Shown here piece by piece: positions 40,101-51,449 of a stretch of 64,000 nucleotides of DNA; position 1 is the stretch's first letter, and the number at the start of each line of letters is the position of its first letter. Below the pieces are notes generated by a model that did no database searches, had not been told where the DNA came from, and saw nothing but the letters and a program-made list of their open reading frames with translations. Source of the stretch: Tetrahymena thermophila SB210 (taxonomy: Eukaryota > Ciliophora > Oligohymenophorea > Hymenostomatida > Tetrahymenidae); assembly GCF_000189635.1 (NCBI RefSeq), contig NW_002476457.1:372001-436000 (forward strand). Reading direction: 5' to 3'. The position numbers and the translations under genes were made by a program.

Positions 40101-41521
40101 AAATGGAAAAAAATAATTCTTATAACCACTAATTACTATTCGAAAATATAAAATCAGAAGGATATGGTTACGTGAATAAAGCAATTAAGAGATAAGAACC
40201 CAGTTATGGAGAGGCAATACACATTTTACATTCTAACATTAAAAAAATTGTTGCTTTCAAAAAAAGAGCAGAAGAATCTAGATGTATTTGCTTTCCAAAG
40301 ATTCGTTAAAAGTTTTTCTTGGACTTTTAAGAAATTTAGAATGTAAAAAACTCAAATCTGCCTGAATGGCTAAAGTGTGAAGTTACATAGAGTTCTATAA
40401 TTTTGAGTGGAAAACCTAGCTCGTAAGATGTTGGAGATATCCTGATCAGAGTTTATGATAAAAACAATTACATACTCAATTAATTCTTTATAAATGTACG
40501 TAAAATGCGCAAACAAACTTATGTTAACCCTGAATTAGAGGCATATTAAATTAGTAACCGTCAGCAAATGCCTCCTCTTTCCCAACAATTATTAGTTCCA
40601 TAACATAGTAAGTTATCAAATTAGTTTTAGGGGTTAGTTCCAAATAAAGTTGTAAGTTCAGTTGGAGGATCTGGAATTTTAAATACTAATACCTACTATT
40701 AATAATCTCCCCACACAGTTAACACAAATTCTCCTCTGCAACTAAACTAATCTTCAAATCAAGTCATTCAGGCTTAAGGACAGAAAAGAATTTTAAGAAA
40801 TCATTCTAAAAAAAGCTCTTAAAGATATTCAATAAAGTAATATAAATAGTTATTAAACGGAAATGGAGATTTGAATATGATCAGATTAAAATCAGATAAT
40901 TAAATTAAAGATAATTCAATTGTTACTGAAAACCACAAAAAGAACTCCGATGATTATATTTATAGGAAAAATATGTAGTCTCCAACATATCAAGATTCTC
41001 CAACTTTAGAGAACATTCAAATAAAATAGTGTAATAACCAAGATAAAAATGGCATAACTAATTATAGTAGTAGTAGTTAAATGCTTCATTTATAGGCCTA
41101 AGAAAACAATGATATTAGAGCCATAAAGGAAGAAAATCTATTAAAACTAAAAGGAGACAATAACTATGATAGTTTAGACCCAGAATAAATCTTCAGTAAA
41201 CCCATGAAACACTTTATGAATAATTACAACCATCACCATCCTATTGATAATGAAACTATTTAAGAAGAGCTTCAAACAAACTAAAAAGATTAAAACAAGT
41301 CTCACTCTTCATTCAATTTCAATCAAAATAGTAGGTACAAATTTTCGACTTCTAATGCTTAACATTAAGAAGATTAAAGTTCAATTTCTCAATACAAAAG
41401 CTACCAAGAAAGCTATGATTTTGAAAAATCTTTAGGTTTAATGTCATGCGAGGTAAAATTTTAATTTTAAATTAACTTTTTAGTTTAAATAATCTTTTTG
41501 TTAAATAATAAAGCAAATTGA
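34117..41521 (+). CDS. LVIVD-repeat / cadherin-like membrane protein (paralog 3)
   Basis: Predicted 1,832 residues in six exons; introns 35625-36326, 37318-37610, 38200-38258, 38339-38604 and 39331-39916. The signal-like N-terminus is FLWILFIIY. Outer repeats include LFVLDSAS, VSVINISQ, VYIFDISS, LQVFQLQ and LAVIDVSN. A cadherin-like fold (DIDWIDFDSS...WQGSLSQL) precedes one span (VELIVMICLISFFFALVILI). After the WYK motif the tail carries a second, very clear cadherin-like unit (LPEWLKCEV...LSGKPSSQDVGD...FFINV, about 40355-40500), then a long Gln/Asn/Ser-rich region. By family shape it is a cell-surface protein; its function is unknown. The final codons after GLMSCE (41450-41521) are AT-rich and may instead be a splice site plus a later end. 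The first and last introns lack counterparts in the paralogs. Confidence 0.8.
39735..39797. repeat. 20-bp direct repeat inside an intron
   Basis: Two identical 20-bp copies (39735-39754 and 39778-39797), each containing the core AACCTCTAACTAATA, with starts 43 bp apart. They lie in the last intron of LVIVD paralog 3. They could be a remnant of a short tandem array. Confidence 0.7.
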
Positions 41522-44245
41522 TGTCAATAGCCCAAAACTCACTCAATTTAAACCAATATCTATAAAACAGTTAAATTAAATTCCATCAAATGAAAATATA
41601 GCTTGAATTCAATATTTTTTCACTAAAATAAATAAAATATTCATAAATATTCTTAATTATTTCTAAATATCTTCTTTGTAAATATTTTATTTCAATTTAT
41701 ATTCTTAAAATTTTGAAAACACAAATTGAAACAATTTAATTAAATGATTGGTTGGTTTTTGAAAAAAAATAAATAAATGTATTTTGAGTAAGCTTATATT
41801 TAAAAATAACTTATTTTTGAATGTTTTAAATCCTATTAATCTGTTTGATTTCAAAAAATTAATTCTCTCTATTAATTTTAAGGTAGTATTAAAAAAAAGA
41901 AATAATTACTTCTTCTAATTCTTCGTAATATTTAATCTATTATATCATTTATTTTTTTTTTTCAAAAATATTGTAAAGCAATTTATGGAGATTTAATTAA
42001 TTATAAGTGGATAAAAAGAGCAAATAAATTACATGAATTTATTAAATAATCGCTTTTATTAATAGAAATATCAAAAAAGTTAGGGCAAAATTGATTTTTA
42101 AATATTAATATTTCTATTTAAAATGTTTCATTAAAAATATTGAAATCTAATATTGGATATAAAAGAAAATTAGAATGCTAATTCACTAGAATAAAATAAA
42201 TTTTTATTATATTTTTTTGTATATTTTAAAAATTATTAATAAAAAAATATGAAAAATGTATTTAAATAAAAAATTATTTAATATTAAGATATCTTGTTTT
42301 AATGAGAAATATTTTTTCAATTATTATAGACAAATAGATGATGGATTAGTAAAAATTAATAAATAAAAAAATTGATCTAGTCAAATAATTTTGAAGAATA
42401 AATAATCATAGGTAAAGGATATATTATTTAAGAATGTGAATATATGTATATTTAGTTAGATTTATACTAAAATAATAATCATAATGAATTATAAAATTTG
42501 ACTTGATTTTAATTATGTATAGTTTTTAAGTGCAATCAATTAATTTTAATACAGAGTACTATTGAAGAATGCTGTTTGTTTTTCATTAAGTTAATGCTTT
42601 CAGCTAAACCAATAGATCCTCCCTAATTCTTTAGAATTAGCTTTTCCTAGTAGTTTCTTGTCAAAGCTTGAAGAATTTTGATATTAGAGGATCAGTTGTG
42701 ATTGAATAAAAAATATAAATAACTAGGAGGAACAACAAATATGATTGATCATTTAAAAGATTTTCATTTTAATATTTAAAAGTAGGAATTTCCTTAATAT
42801 TTTTTTAATAATGTATATGAATGATAATAAATAGGCTATATCAAGTTTCTTATTTGAAGTATCTTCTTGTTAAACAATAATAAATAATTAGATAGATAAA
42901 TTGTTCATTAGTACTTAATAATAAACAAAAAAATATCTATTAAAGTAATTTCTAATGAGAATATAAGATTTTATGTTTAAGAAAAAATATTTTATTATTT
43001 ATACTAATAAATAATAAGAAAATTAAATCATAGTTTTTAATAATTAAATACCATATTTTAGAATGTAAAAGAGCTAGCTGATATATGGCAATTTTTTCCT
43101 TCAAAATTTTATCCAAAATATGAGAAAAACTAATTTTTTTATCTCATTTCAAAGTTTATTTCCAATGAATACCTTATATTTTTTAATATTCAAATTTTCT
43201 AATGTTAAAAAATCAATATAAATATCAAAAGCATGATATTGAGTATATGAACTGAAATCAACCTTACTATTAAGTAAATTTGTTTTCAAAATTATTTGGT
43301 TTTTTAACATATGAACTTTTTCTTATTAAAAAATAAATTCAAAGACAATATTATATTTATGGATATAGTTAGTTTTTAATAAAATTTAATCAAGCTTTTT
43401 TTATATTTAAAAATTCATTTTGATAAAATTATACAGGAAATTTTAATAATAAAAAAATTAATATATTCATTTAAATATTCCAAGTTTAATATATAATTTA
43501 AATTTAAAGCCATTAACCTCATTTTTATAATTAATTAATTATGTGTTTATTCTAATTTAAACATCAAAAAAAATTTTTTTAAATATTTGAAATTTAGTTC
43601 AAGTAAATTAAATTACTGGTATGTAATATAAAATATTAATAGTCTGACTGATTGATTGATTGAATAACTTATTTAGCTAGAGAGATGATTAATATAAAAT
43701 ATACAAATTAACAGATTTATTAATTCTAAATTTAATAATTTTTAAAGGAGTTACTTTACTTTATATTAATTTTAACTTTAAAACTTTATCAATTATATTT
43801 ACTCAATCTAATCTATTTTATACCATTTTGAGTTTTTATGCAATTTAATAATATTTTAGAAATTTTTATTTATTTATTTTTTGATTTAATTTCTTTGATT
43901 GGATTAATGCTAAGGAATATTAATTTCTTATCAATTTTTGATTTATTTATTTATTTTATAAATATATCTATCTTATTAATCAATCAATATCTCGACCTGC
44001 TTTAAAAAATAATTTTTAATTTTAAGCGATAATTGTAAATACTATAATTTTATTTAAATTGTATAGAACTCATATTTATTTACTTTATAATAAACTACTA
44101 AAAAGCTACTAATATAAGAAAAAATTTATTTTGAATATTGCTAATTTTATTTTTTGAGAGAATAAATAGTATAATCATTAATTAATTTGACTTAATCTAT
44201 ATTTCACACTTCAAATTAATTTCTACAAAAAGGATCAAATAAATT
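41522..44245. other. 2.7 kb intergenic region with one GC-richer pocket
   Basis: Mostly A/T runs. The stretch at about 42545-42760 is visibly richer in G and C, and it is described as a separate finding. No recognisable RNA gene or protein family is visible. Confidence 0.5.
42545..42760. other. GC-richer island in AT-rich spacer (gene relic or RNA?)
   Basis: About 215 bp stand out in composition from their surroundings. On the + strand, 42550-42665 translates to some 37 codons with protein-like content (IEECCLFF, KPIDPPQFF), and a second open piece follows after a stop. A near-perfect 8-bp inverted repeat lies at 42623-42640. It may be a decayed exon or a structured RNA; I cannot tell which. 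Confidence 0.3.
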
Positions 44246-47200
44246 ATGAATGATGCCAATAGCTTAAGATCTCAGACTAGCGAAGTAAATCAAGATTAGA
44301 GTTTAAATTGCAAATATTATTTTCTTTATTTTAGGAACTGATACAAAATTTGAAATTGTGTTGTAAAAGCGAATCAGATGTTGAGAATATTTTTAAGTAG
44401 TTATCAAATTTAGAATTCTTCAGCTATTATTATTCTTAAAATAAATTTCAGACATTAATTAGAGAATGTATTCTAAGTGCACAATATACTTTTGTTCAAT
44501 CCGGCTAATACATATTTAAGCAAGGTATTAAAGTTAATTTAAATTATGAAAATCTTATTTGGCTTAATTTCTTATTTAAACCATTTAAATTTTATATTAC
44601 AGGTGAGATTTCTGATTTGTTCTACATATTAATTGATGGCATAGTTCAAAAACAGATTGTGACTTATAAAAATTCTGCACAAACTAAATAAAACTTGGTG
44701 GCTTCAAAAAATATAAATTATAGAAGGAAAATGAAATCATAGTTCAATGAAGATGAAAAATCTGTTATTATCTTAAAAATATACTATCAAGGAGATAGTT
44801 TTGGAGAGTTTCAAACGTAGGGCAAAGAAGTACATATTTTATTAATATTATTAAAGACTTGACAAAAATGATGAAAATATTTAATTAAAAATTAAAAAAT
44901 TTTTAGTTGAGGAAATATTCTATCTTATGTCTTACTGATTGTCATCTCTTAGCTATAAACAAAGAGACATATTTTAATTTTTTTGCATATCAAGAAAAAA
45001 AAAGATTATTAAGTGTTCTAGAAGAGCTCAAAAAAATTCCTTACTTTAATAACTGGACACTTACTGAAATCAAAAGATTGTATAATCGCATGGAAATCAA
45101 AACTTTTTCCATAAACTCAGTCGTTTTTCAAGAAGGTGACCCCTCAAACTATTTTTATATAGTCAAATAAGGAGACTTTATGGTAAATATTTTTCATCTC
45201 TTAAAATTAAATAAAAATTATACTGAAATTATCTTCTTTTCTAAAATAGTTTACTTCAAAATTATAAACATTTTTTTTATATTTAAATTTTCATATTCCA
45301 TTTTTTGATTAATTTTACTTTAAATAACTAGCTTGAATTTTGAAAAATAAATCTATTCGATAATTTTTTCTATATTTTTTTTGTAATAGTTAAAGTAATT
45401 ACTGGATAAAAATTAAATAATTTTTTATTAAAAGAAAATTAAAAATTTTTTTTAAATATTTTAATTTTTAATAGTACTAAAAGTCCTTATACAAAAATAA
45501 TGTATTGGAAGATGAAAGAGAATAAGGTCTAATGTTTTAAAATGTAAAATACCTTAACAATAAGTCTAAAAAATTAACTAATGTATAAGAAAATTTTGAA
45601 ATGAATTTATTTTAGTTATTTTATTTTTTATATGAATAGATTTTGTTGCTGAGTAAAATGTAAACAATTGGCGAAACTGAAATTTTAGAAGGCAGGAAAG
45701 GAATGCAATTCTCTCTTGTTTGTAATACTTCGATTGGATAGCTTTATCAACTGAAGAAGTAAGATTTTATAGATTATGTTCTATCAGAGAATTAAAATAT
45801 ATAAGAAGTGAAAGCTAAAGTATAGCTTTAAAAAGAGGAGATGGAAAAAATAATGTCAAATATAAACCAAAGCTACAATGCCTATAAAGACTTTATTTTC
45901 AAGGATGAAACTATAGAAGAGAATTTGAGGAGAGAGGATCAATATAAATCGTTATCAGTAAGCTCAAATAAATGGAAGACCATTGCTGATGAATAAAATT
46001 TAAATTAATCAGGCTTAACTCTAGACAAGAAATCTTCAACTTTCAAAGACTACTTTAAAATGAATTTATAAAACACAGATTCTAACCTAATATAGACACC
46101 TCGAGAAGAGTCGCAGCAAAAGCTAAATGGAAGATCAAATTTAATTATGGAAACTCCTAAAAAAGCTTATAGTGCATAGTAATCTCGAGTATTCGATAAC
46201 TCACATATATCTTCTCATTAATCTTTAGTTGAACAATTAAATGAGCAGGATTCATAACTCATTGGAAATCACATCAATGAGAAATAAATTTCTAAATTAA
46301 CCCCAAAATTTTCTCAATCTCACACTAATACTCCAAAAGCTTCTAACTTTCAGCACAATTACTACATAAGTTCTCCTTAAAGCTAAAATTATGTTAAGTA
46401 ACCAACAGATTTTAAAGCATTTTTGCCTAGTTATGTAAAAAATATTGGCATAAGCAGTGTCAAAAACTCAATTTTTAATTAACATAGCTCAATAAACACT
46501 TAAAAAAATGATAATAATCATAAAAATATCACATTTACTTCTTTGATTAATGAATCAAAAAATTATCAAATAAATGCTTTAATGTTGGATCAGGCCAATG
46601 AAAATGACAAGAAAGATAAAGAATAAAATAAGTATTTTCATCAAGATTATGCTATAAACTATAAATTTCACTCCCATAATAGTAGCTTGGCTGATATAAA
46701 AACACTAGACCAAGAAATGTAACCAATAAAAGTAGAAAAGCGTAAGAGTGAAAGAATAAGTTTGACTCATCAATAAATAAAGAGTCGACATTAAATGCAG
46801 CAATCATAAAGTTAAAAATAATTCTAATAAAATAATATGCAGCAAAATCATTAATAGAAGGAAACTGATTAAGAATAAAAAAATTAGGAGAATATTTAAT
46901 AGTCATAAATGAAAAGAGCACAGTCAGCCTACAACAAAAAGGCAAAGATAACTAAGGTAGAAAACAGTTTACATAATAGACTTAGATTTAAATTTTACTA
47001 AAGAATCAAAGACTAAGAAAGAAATCCAGAAGGTATGAAGATGCATATCTTTGAAGATGTTATTTAAAAATTGCCTTACAAAAAAACACCACATCTTAAG
47101 CTGAGACCTCATGAGATAATGAACAAATCAAGTGATGCTTTTGATAAAACCAAGTTCATAAAATAAGAAATTTAATATTAAAAAACTCAGTCAATGCAAG

Positions 47201-48075
47201 AATTGAATAATTTTTTACATTATCCCATTTCAGTTAGGACTTAAGCTACTCTTAAAACTCAATAACCATCTACTAAGCTTACTACAACAGATACATTTAA
47301 TTAATTTTAAAATGTTCCATAATAAAATAAATATAAAAGAAAGAGACCAGTTTCAATGTGTAATTTAAGAAAGCTAAATTTTGAAATCTAGGAACAAGTT
47401 CCTTCCTATGTAGATAGGCTCTACTCAACCAAAGAATAGCACAATAAATCCCAAAGCATTTCAATTAATGCCCTTTTATAAACTCAACATAACAGCAAAT
47501 TGATAAATAACTTCACTTCTAATTAAGGAAGCACCTAAAATAAATTTATAAACAATATGTAATAAGTCGAAAATAATAACACAGAAAACCAGTAATAAAG
47601 TCCTCAAAAAGCATAAACTCAATCAAATGAATATGTCTTTAAGTATTTTATGCCAACTAGCAAAAGAACTCATATAAATGACGAGGGATATAAATTCTCT
47701 TAGGTTTAAAATAAAGAAAAGTAGAAGAGTGTTGCTTAAATTAATACTTCCATTCCAGAAAAAGAAGGTCTTTTCATATCCTAAACTAAAAGCTGTAGAA
47801 ATTTAGACTTCAAACCATGTTTAATAGAAGAATATAGCAAAACATCAAAATAAAGTTATTAAAATTAGAAATATACAATTAATTAATTCTTTTAAAAAGG
47901 TTTGAAGCACAATTTAGCTATACATTAGCTCCAATCTAAACTAGAAGCATAAATCAAGCACCCACTTCAAAGTACAGCAAAATCATTCCCTTGGTAAACG
48001 AATCTGGCTTCTCATAAAAAGCTAGACTCTTCTGTTATAAAACCTTTTAACTAGACTTTCCATAATATACAATGA
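44246..48075 (+). CDS. Protein with two cyclic-nucleotide-binding-like domains and a long Gln-rich tail
   Basis: Predicted 1,078 residues in six exons with introns 44285-44334, 44525-44602, 44830-44906, 45183-45474 and 45544-45639; the sum is an exact codon multiple. The first domain (about residues 50-160) reads FVQSGQYIFKQGEISDLFYI, with GDSFGEF as the phosphate-binding region. The second (about 190-280) reads VVFQEGDPSNYFYIVKQGD, with IGETEIL. Both are jelly-roll folds of the type found in protein kinase A regulatory subunits and CNG channels. Neither shows the Arg-Ala pair that normally contacts the cyclic phosphate, so nucleotide binding is doubtful. The remaining 750 or so residues are Gln/Asn/Ser/Lys-rich with no fold I know. 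There is no membrane span and no kinase domain. A scaffold or regulatory role is inference. Confidence 0.8.
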
Positions 48076-48439
48076 ATTATGTTTGTTTGTTTGAGATATA
48101 ATTCGAAATACCTACCATCTATTTACATTATTTTATGTTACATTAAGAAATATTTCTTTCACATCTATCTATCTTTAACTTAGTTGAATATATTCGTTTA
48201 TTTTAAAACTAAGTAATTCTTTTTGTAGATTTAACATAATTAAGATAAATAAATCTGTTTTTATTAAGATATACAAATAAATATTTATATTAAATTAATT
48301 TAGAGGCAAAAATATATAAAATAATACTAAGCAATCAAACAAGCAAGCAAGCAACTAAGAGAGTGTTTTAATAATATTAAATAATTAATTTCAATATCAC
48401 ATTAATTAGTAGATTTATTAAACAAAAACTTAACCAAAA
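48076..48439. other. Intergenic spacer and EMG1 5' leader
   Basis: About 360 bp of AT-rich DNA. It contains a CAAA/CAAG ladder at 48337-48358 shortly upstream of the EMG1 start codon. Confidence 0.5.
48337..48358. repeat. CAAA/CAAG tetranucleotide ladder
   Basis: Short tandem 4-base units on the sense strand, about 80-100 bp upstream of the EMG1 ATG, probably in its 5' leader or promoter. Similar tracts lie near other genes in the window. Confidence 0.7.
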
Positions 48440-49369
48440 ATGTCAGGCAGAGATAGAAAGTTTAACAATAACAAGAGAAAATAAAACTTCAATGATATGA
48501 AGAAGAAGAAATAGAAATAAGTCAAAGAAGATTAATACGATGAAGAAGAAGAAGAAGTAGAAGCTCAAGATTTATTACAAGACTAAGACGAATCTGACAA
48601 TGATGTTGATTTAAAAAAAGCAACCACTTCTTCTAAGGCTGAAGAAAAAGATGAAGCTGAAAAAGAAAGTGAATAAAAAGCCACTGAAGCAGAAGAAGAT
48701 AATGAAGATTTCTTAACAAAGGATGATGTATAAGATAAACGTAAAGTCTACGTAATTCTTGAAAAGTGTCCTTTAGAAACAGCCAAGTTAGGAAAAGATT
48801 TTGTTTTATTGAATTCTGATGAACACAAGGGTTATATTTCTAAGAAATTGAAGAAAGATTTCTCAACATACAGACCCGATATTGTTCATCACTCTTTGCT
48901 TTCTTTGATGGACTCTCCTTTAAATAAAGCTGGCTTATTGCAAGTTTACATTCACACTGAAAATAATGTTTTAATATATATTTCTCCTAACACTAAAATC
49001 CCAAGAACTTATAAGAGATTTGCAGCTCTTTTCGCATAATTGCTCACAAAATTGAAGGTTAGAGCTGTATAAAGCAGTGAAACTTTACTTAAAATCGTTA
49101 AAAATCCTGTTACTCAACATCTCCCTTCAGATGCCATGAAAATTGGTATGTCTACCTAAGCCCGTTTAGTAAGTTTTAAGGAATACATCGAAAAGTTACC
49201 TAAAAACAAGCCCGTAGTTTATATTGTTGGTGGTGTTAGCAAAGGTAACCCTGCTATGGAAGTTGACTATGCTGATGAGCACATCTGTATTTCAAAATAC
49301 GGTCTTTCAGCCGGTTACTGCATATCCAGAATGATGAACTGCTATGAATAGATGTGGAATATCAATTGA
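48440..49369 (+). CDS. EMG1: Ribosome biogenesis pseudouridine N1-methyltransferase EMG1/NEP1
   Basis: Intronless, 309 residues, from ATG at 48440 to TGA at 49367-49369. The N-terminal 95 residues are very charged (Lys-rich, then Asp/Glu-rich), typical of nucleolar proteins. The body matches the EMG1/NEP1 family of SPOUT methyltransferases throughout: YVILEKCPLE, the RPDIVH segment, SPLNKAGLLQVYIHT, SPNTKIPRTYKRF, the SSETLLKIVKNP segment and a C-terminal knot region with VVYIVGGVSKGNP, ISKYGLSAGYCISRM. The family methylates N1 of a pseudouridine in the small-subunit rRNA helix 35 region and also acts in 40S assembly in the nucleolus. Length and all main blocks look complete. Codon use is somewhat richer in GC than its neighbours, as expected for a highly expressed gene. 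Confidence 0.95.
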
Positions 49370-49832
49370 AATTAATTAGCATTATAAATTTTAACTTTTC
49401 TATGCACTTTGAGCAATAACAAAATTAATAAATAAATAAGTAATTTGGATATAAAATAAGTAGATAAAAAATTCAATTAGTTAAATTAAAATAATTAACC
49501 AATGAATGAATGAATATTTTAGTGGTATTATATTATAAATATTTGTCTAATAGCATGTTTTTTGTATATGTAAATTATGTGTATAATAAATACTTCTTTC
49601 TTAAATTACCTTTTAATCATCTTAATTATCACTCCAACTTTCCTATTTGACTGACTATTGATTTAGAATAATTCTTTCTAAACTGTCTAAATAATTAAAA
49701 TTAATTAATATTCTTTTCTTCTACTTATTCTCTATAAATCCAAAAAAATTTACTTTCAATAAGATATTTCAGAAATCACTTAGTAAAAGACTTAAAATAA
49801 AACAAAATATTTCTATTCTAGCTAATACATAA
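49370..49832. other. Intergenic spacer
   Basis: About 460 bp of AT-rich DNA between EMG1 and the DUF1764 gene, both on the + strand. A short TGAA ladder lies near 49502-49516. I see no gene. Confidence 0.5.
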
Positions 49833-50476
49833 ATGGGTAAGAATAACAAGCAAGTTCCCTAAAACTAATCCTAAAAGGTTGCTTAAAAGCTCAGTTAGCC
49901 AATATGTAAATTATTTGTTTACTCTAAAATATATTAATTTTTTTTTAGAAAAGGATAAGCATAATAATGCCTCTTCAAGTAATAACAATAAAAACAACAA
50001 TAGTACATTCAAGAGCAACTAAAATGTGAAAAGCAAACCAAACACCATACAAAATAAGACAGATAACTAAATCAATACTAAACAAGCTAATAAAAACATT
50101 GATGATTTATTTAGTAAACTTTAAAAGTCTTAAAAAGAAAAAAAAATACAAGATGAAAAAGAAAAAATAAAAATAGAAAAGCTAAAATAAGGTATAATTT
50201 TTATATATCTATGGCAATTAAATTAAATATGGTATGTTAATTATATAAAATAGCCAGAAAAAAGATCAGGTAAGAAGAACAAAAATATAAAACTGACGAA
50301 AATGGTATAAGATACACAGAAGAAGGTTATAGAATCTATACAATTGAAGAATTAAATATAGGCAAAGGTAAATTATTTTTGCTATAATTAATATATTAAA
50401 AATCAAAATTATTGTTTGATATTTAAAAGGAGGTAATACCGATCAATGTCCTTTTGACTGTGAATGTTGCTTTTGA
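49833..50476 (+). CDS. Small DUF1764-family protein
   Basis: Predicted 158 residues in four exons, with short introns 49906-49948 (43 nt), 50192-50253 and 50368-50429. The first 100 residues are Asn/Lys/Gln-rich and disordered. A helical Lys/Glu stretch (FSKLQKSQKEKK) leads to the conserved C-terminus: RYTEEGYRIYTIEELNIG, then a glycine turn and the terminal CPFDCECCF, which is the hallmark of DUF1764 proteins found across eukaryotes. The Cys-rich end could bind a metal, but no function is established to my knowledge. Frame and splice sites agree at every junction. The neighbour upstream is EMG1 on the same strand, but genes are transcribed singly here, so no operon is implied. Confidence 0.9.
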
Positions 50477-51449
50477 ATAAATTAATAAATATCTCTTAAA
50501 TAAAATATTATATTTATTTATTTATCTTATTATTGTAAACATAAAATATATTCTTTGTAAATATAAAAATCAAAAAAATCTAAAATTATTTTACAGGCTA
50601 AGAAAAATAAATCAATCATTTTTATAAGAAATTTACTAAAAGTTATGTAGAAATTGTTAAATCTTATTTATGATTTCCATATTTAATTAAACAAATTTAG
50701 TAAATTAATAATTAGCTTATTCAAAAAATATCTGAATAATTTCAAATAATTTTTGAATCCAATTAAATAATATTTAAACCATTTTCAATTAATTTAAAAA
50801 ATTAACATTGTTAAAATCAATCAATAATTCAATTTCATTTTAAATAAAATTAAAAAATAAAAATGTCATTTTAAATTAAAACTTTATTTATTCTTCAGCA
50901 CCAATTTAGTTCTTACTTTTTTAATATTGAAGAAAACATAAAAAAAATAACCAAAATTATTTAAAATTCATTAGAAATTGCAAAATTATTTTGAGTTTAA
51001 TTATTAATTAAATATTAAAAATTAATTCTTGATAAGTTTGATAGAATTATTTAATAGAAAATAATTTATAAAAAAAAAAATCAATTAATATTAGTTAGTT
51101 ATTCATATTGCTAAAAACTCTTCATATTATTGAAGAAACTTTTTGTTTTTCTTTTTAAATTAAAATTAAAGTAAAGGAAATAAAAAAATAAATTTGAAAT
51201 GAAATGAATTTTTTGATAATTTGATTTTATTGATAGATTACAAAATATGGAAAGTTTATAATATAAATAAATATTTATTTATTTAGTAAGTAATTAATTA
51301 ATTATGCTTATAATTTGTGCTACATTAAAATTATTTTCAATTGAAGCCAAAAACATAACTTTTAAAAATTATATATATAAAAGAAAGGAGGATTTAAACT
51401 CTAATTAAAGAGCTATCTTGTTTATTTTTAATTTTTTTATATACTATTT
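50477..51449. other. Convergent intergenic region
   Basis: About 1 kb of A/T-rich DNA between the 3' ends of two convergent genes. No coding frame or RNA gene is evident. Confidence 0.5.

Noticed and set aside
46652-46945. Minus-strand hydrophobic frame
   Set aside because: It is antisense to the Gln-rich tail of the nucleotide-binding-fold protein; the hydrophobic look comes from reverse-complemented Gln and Lys codons.
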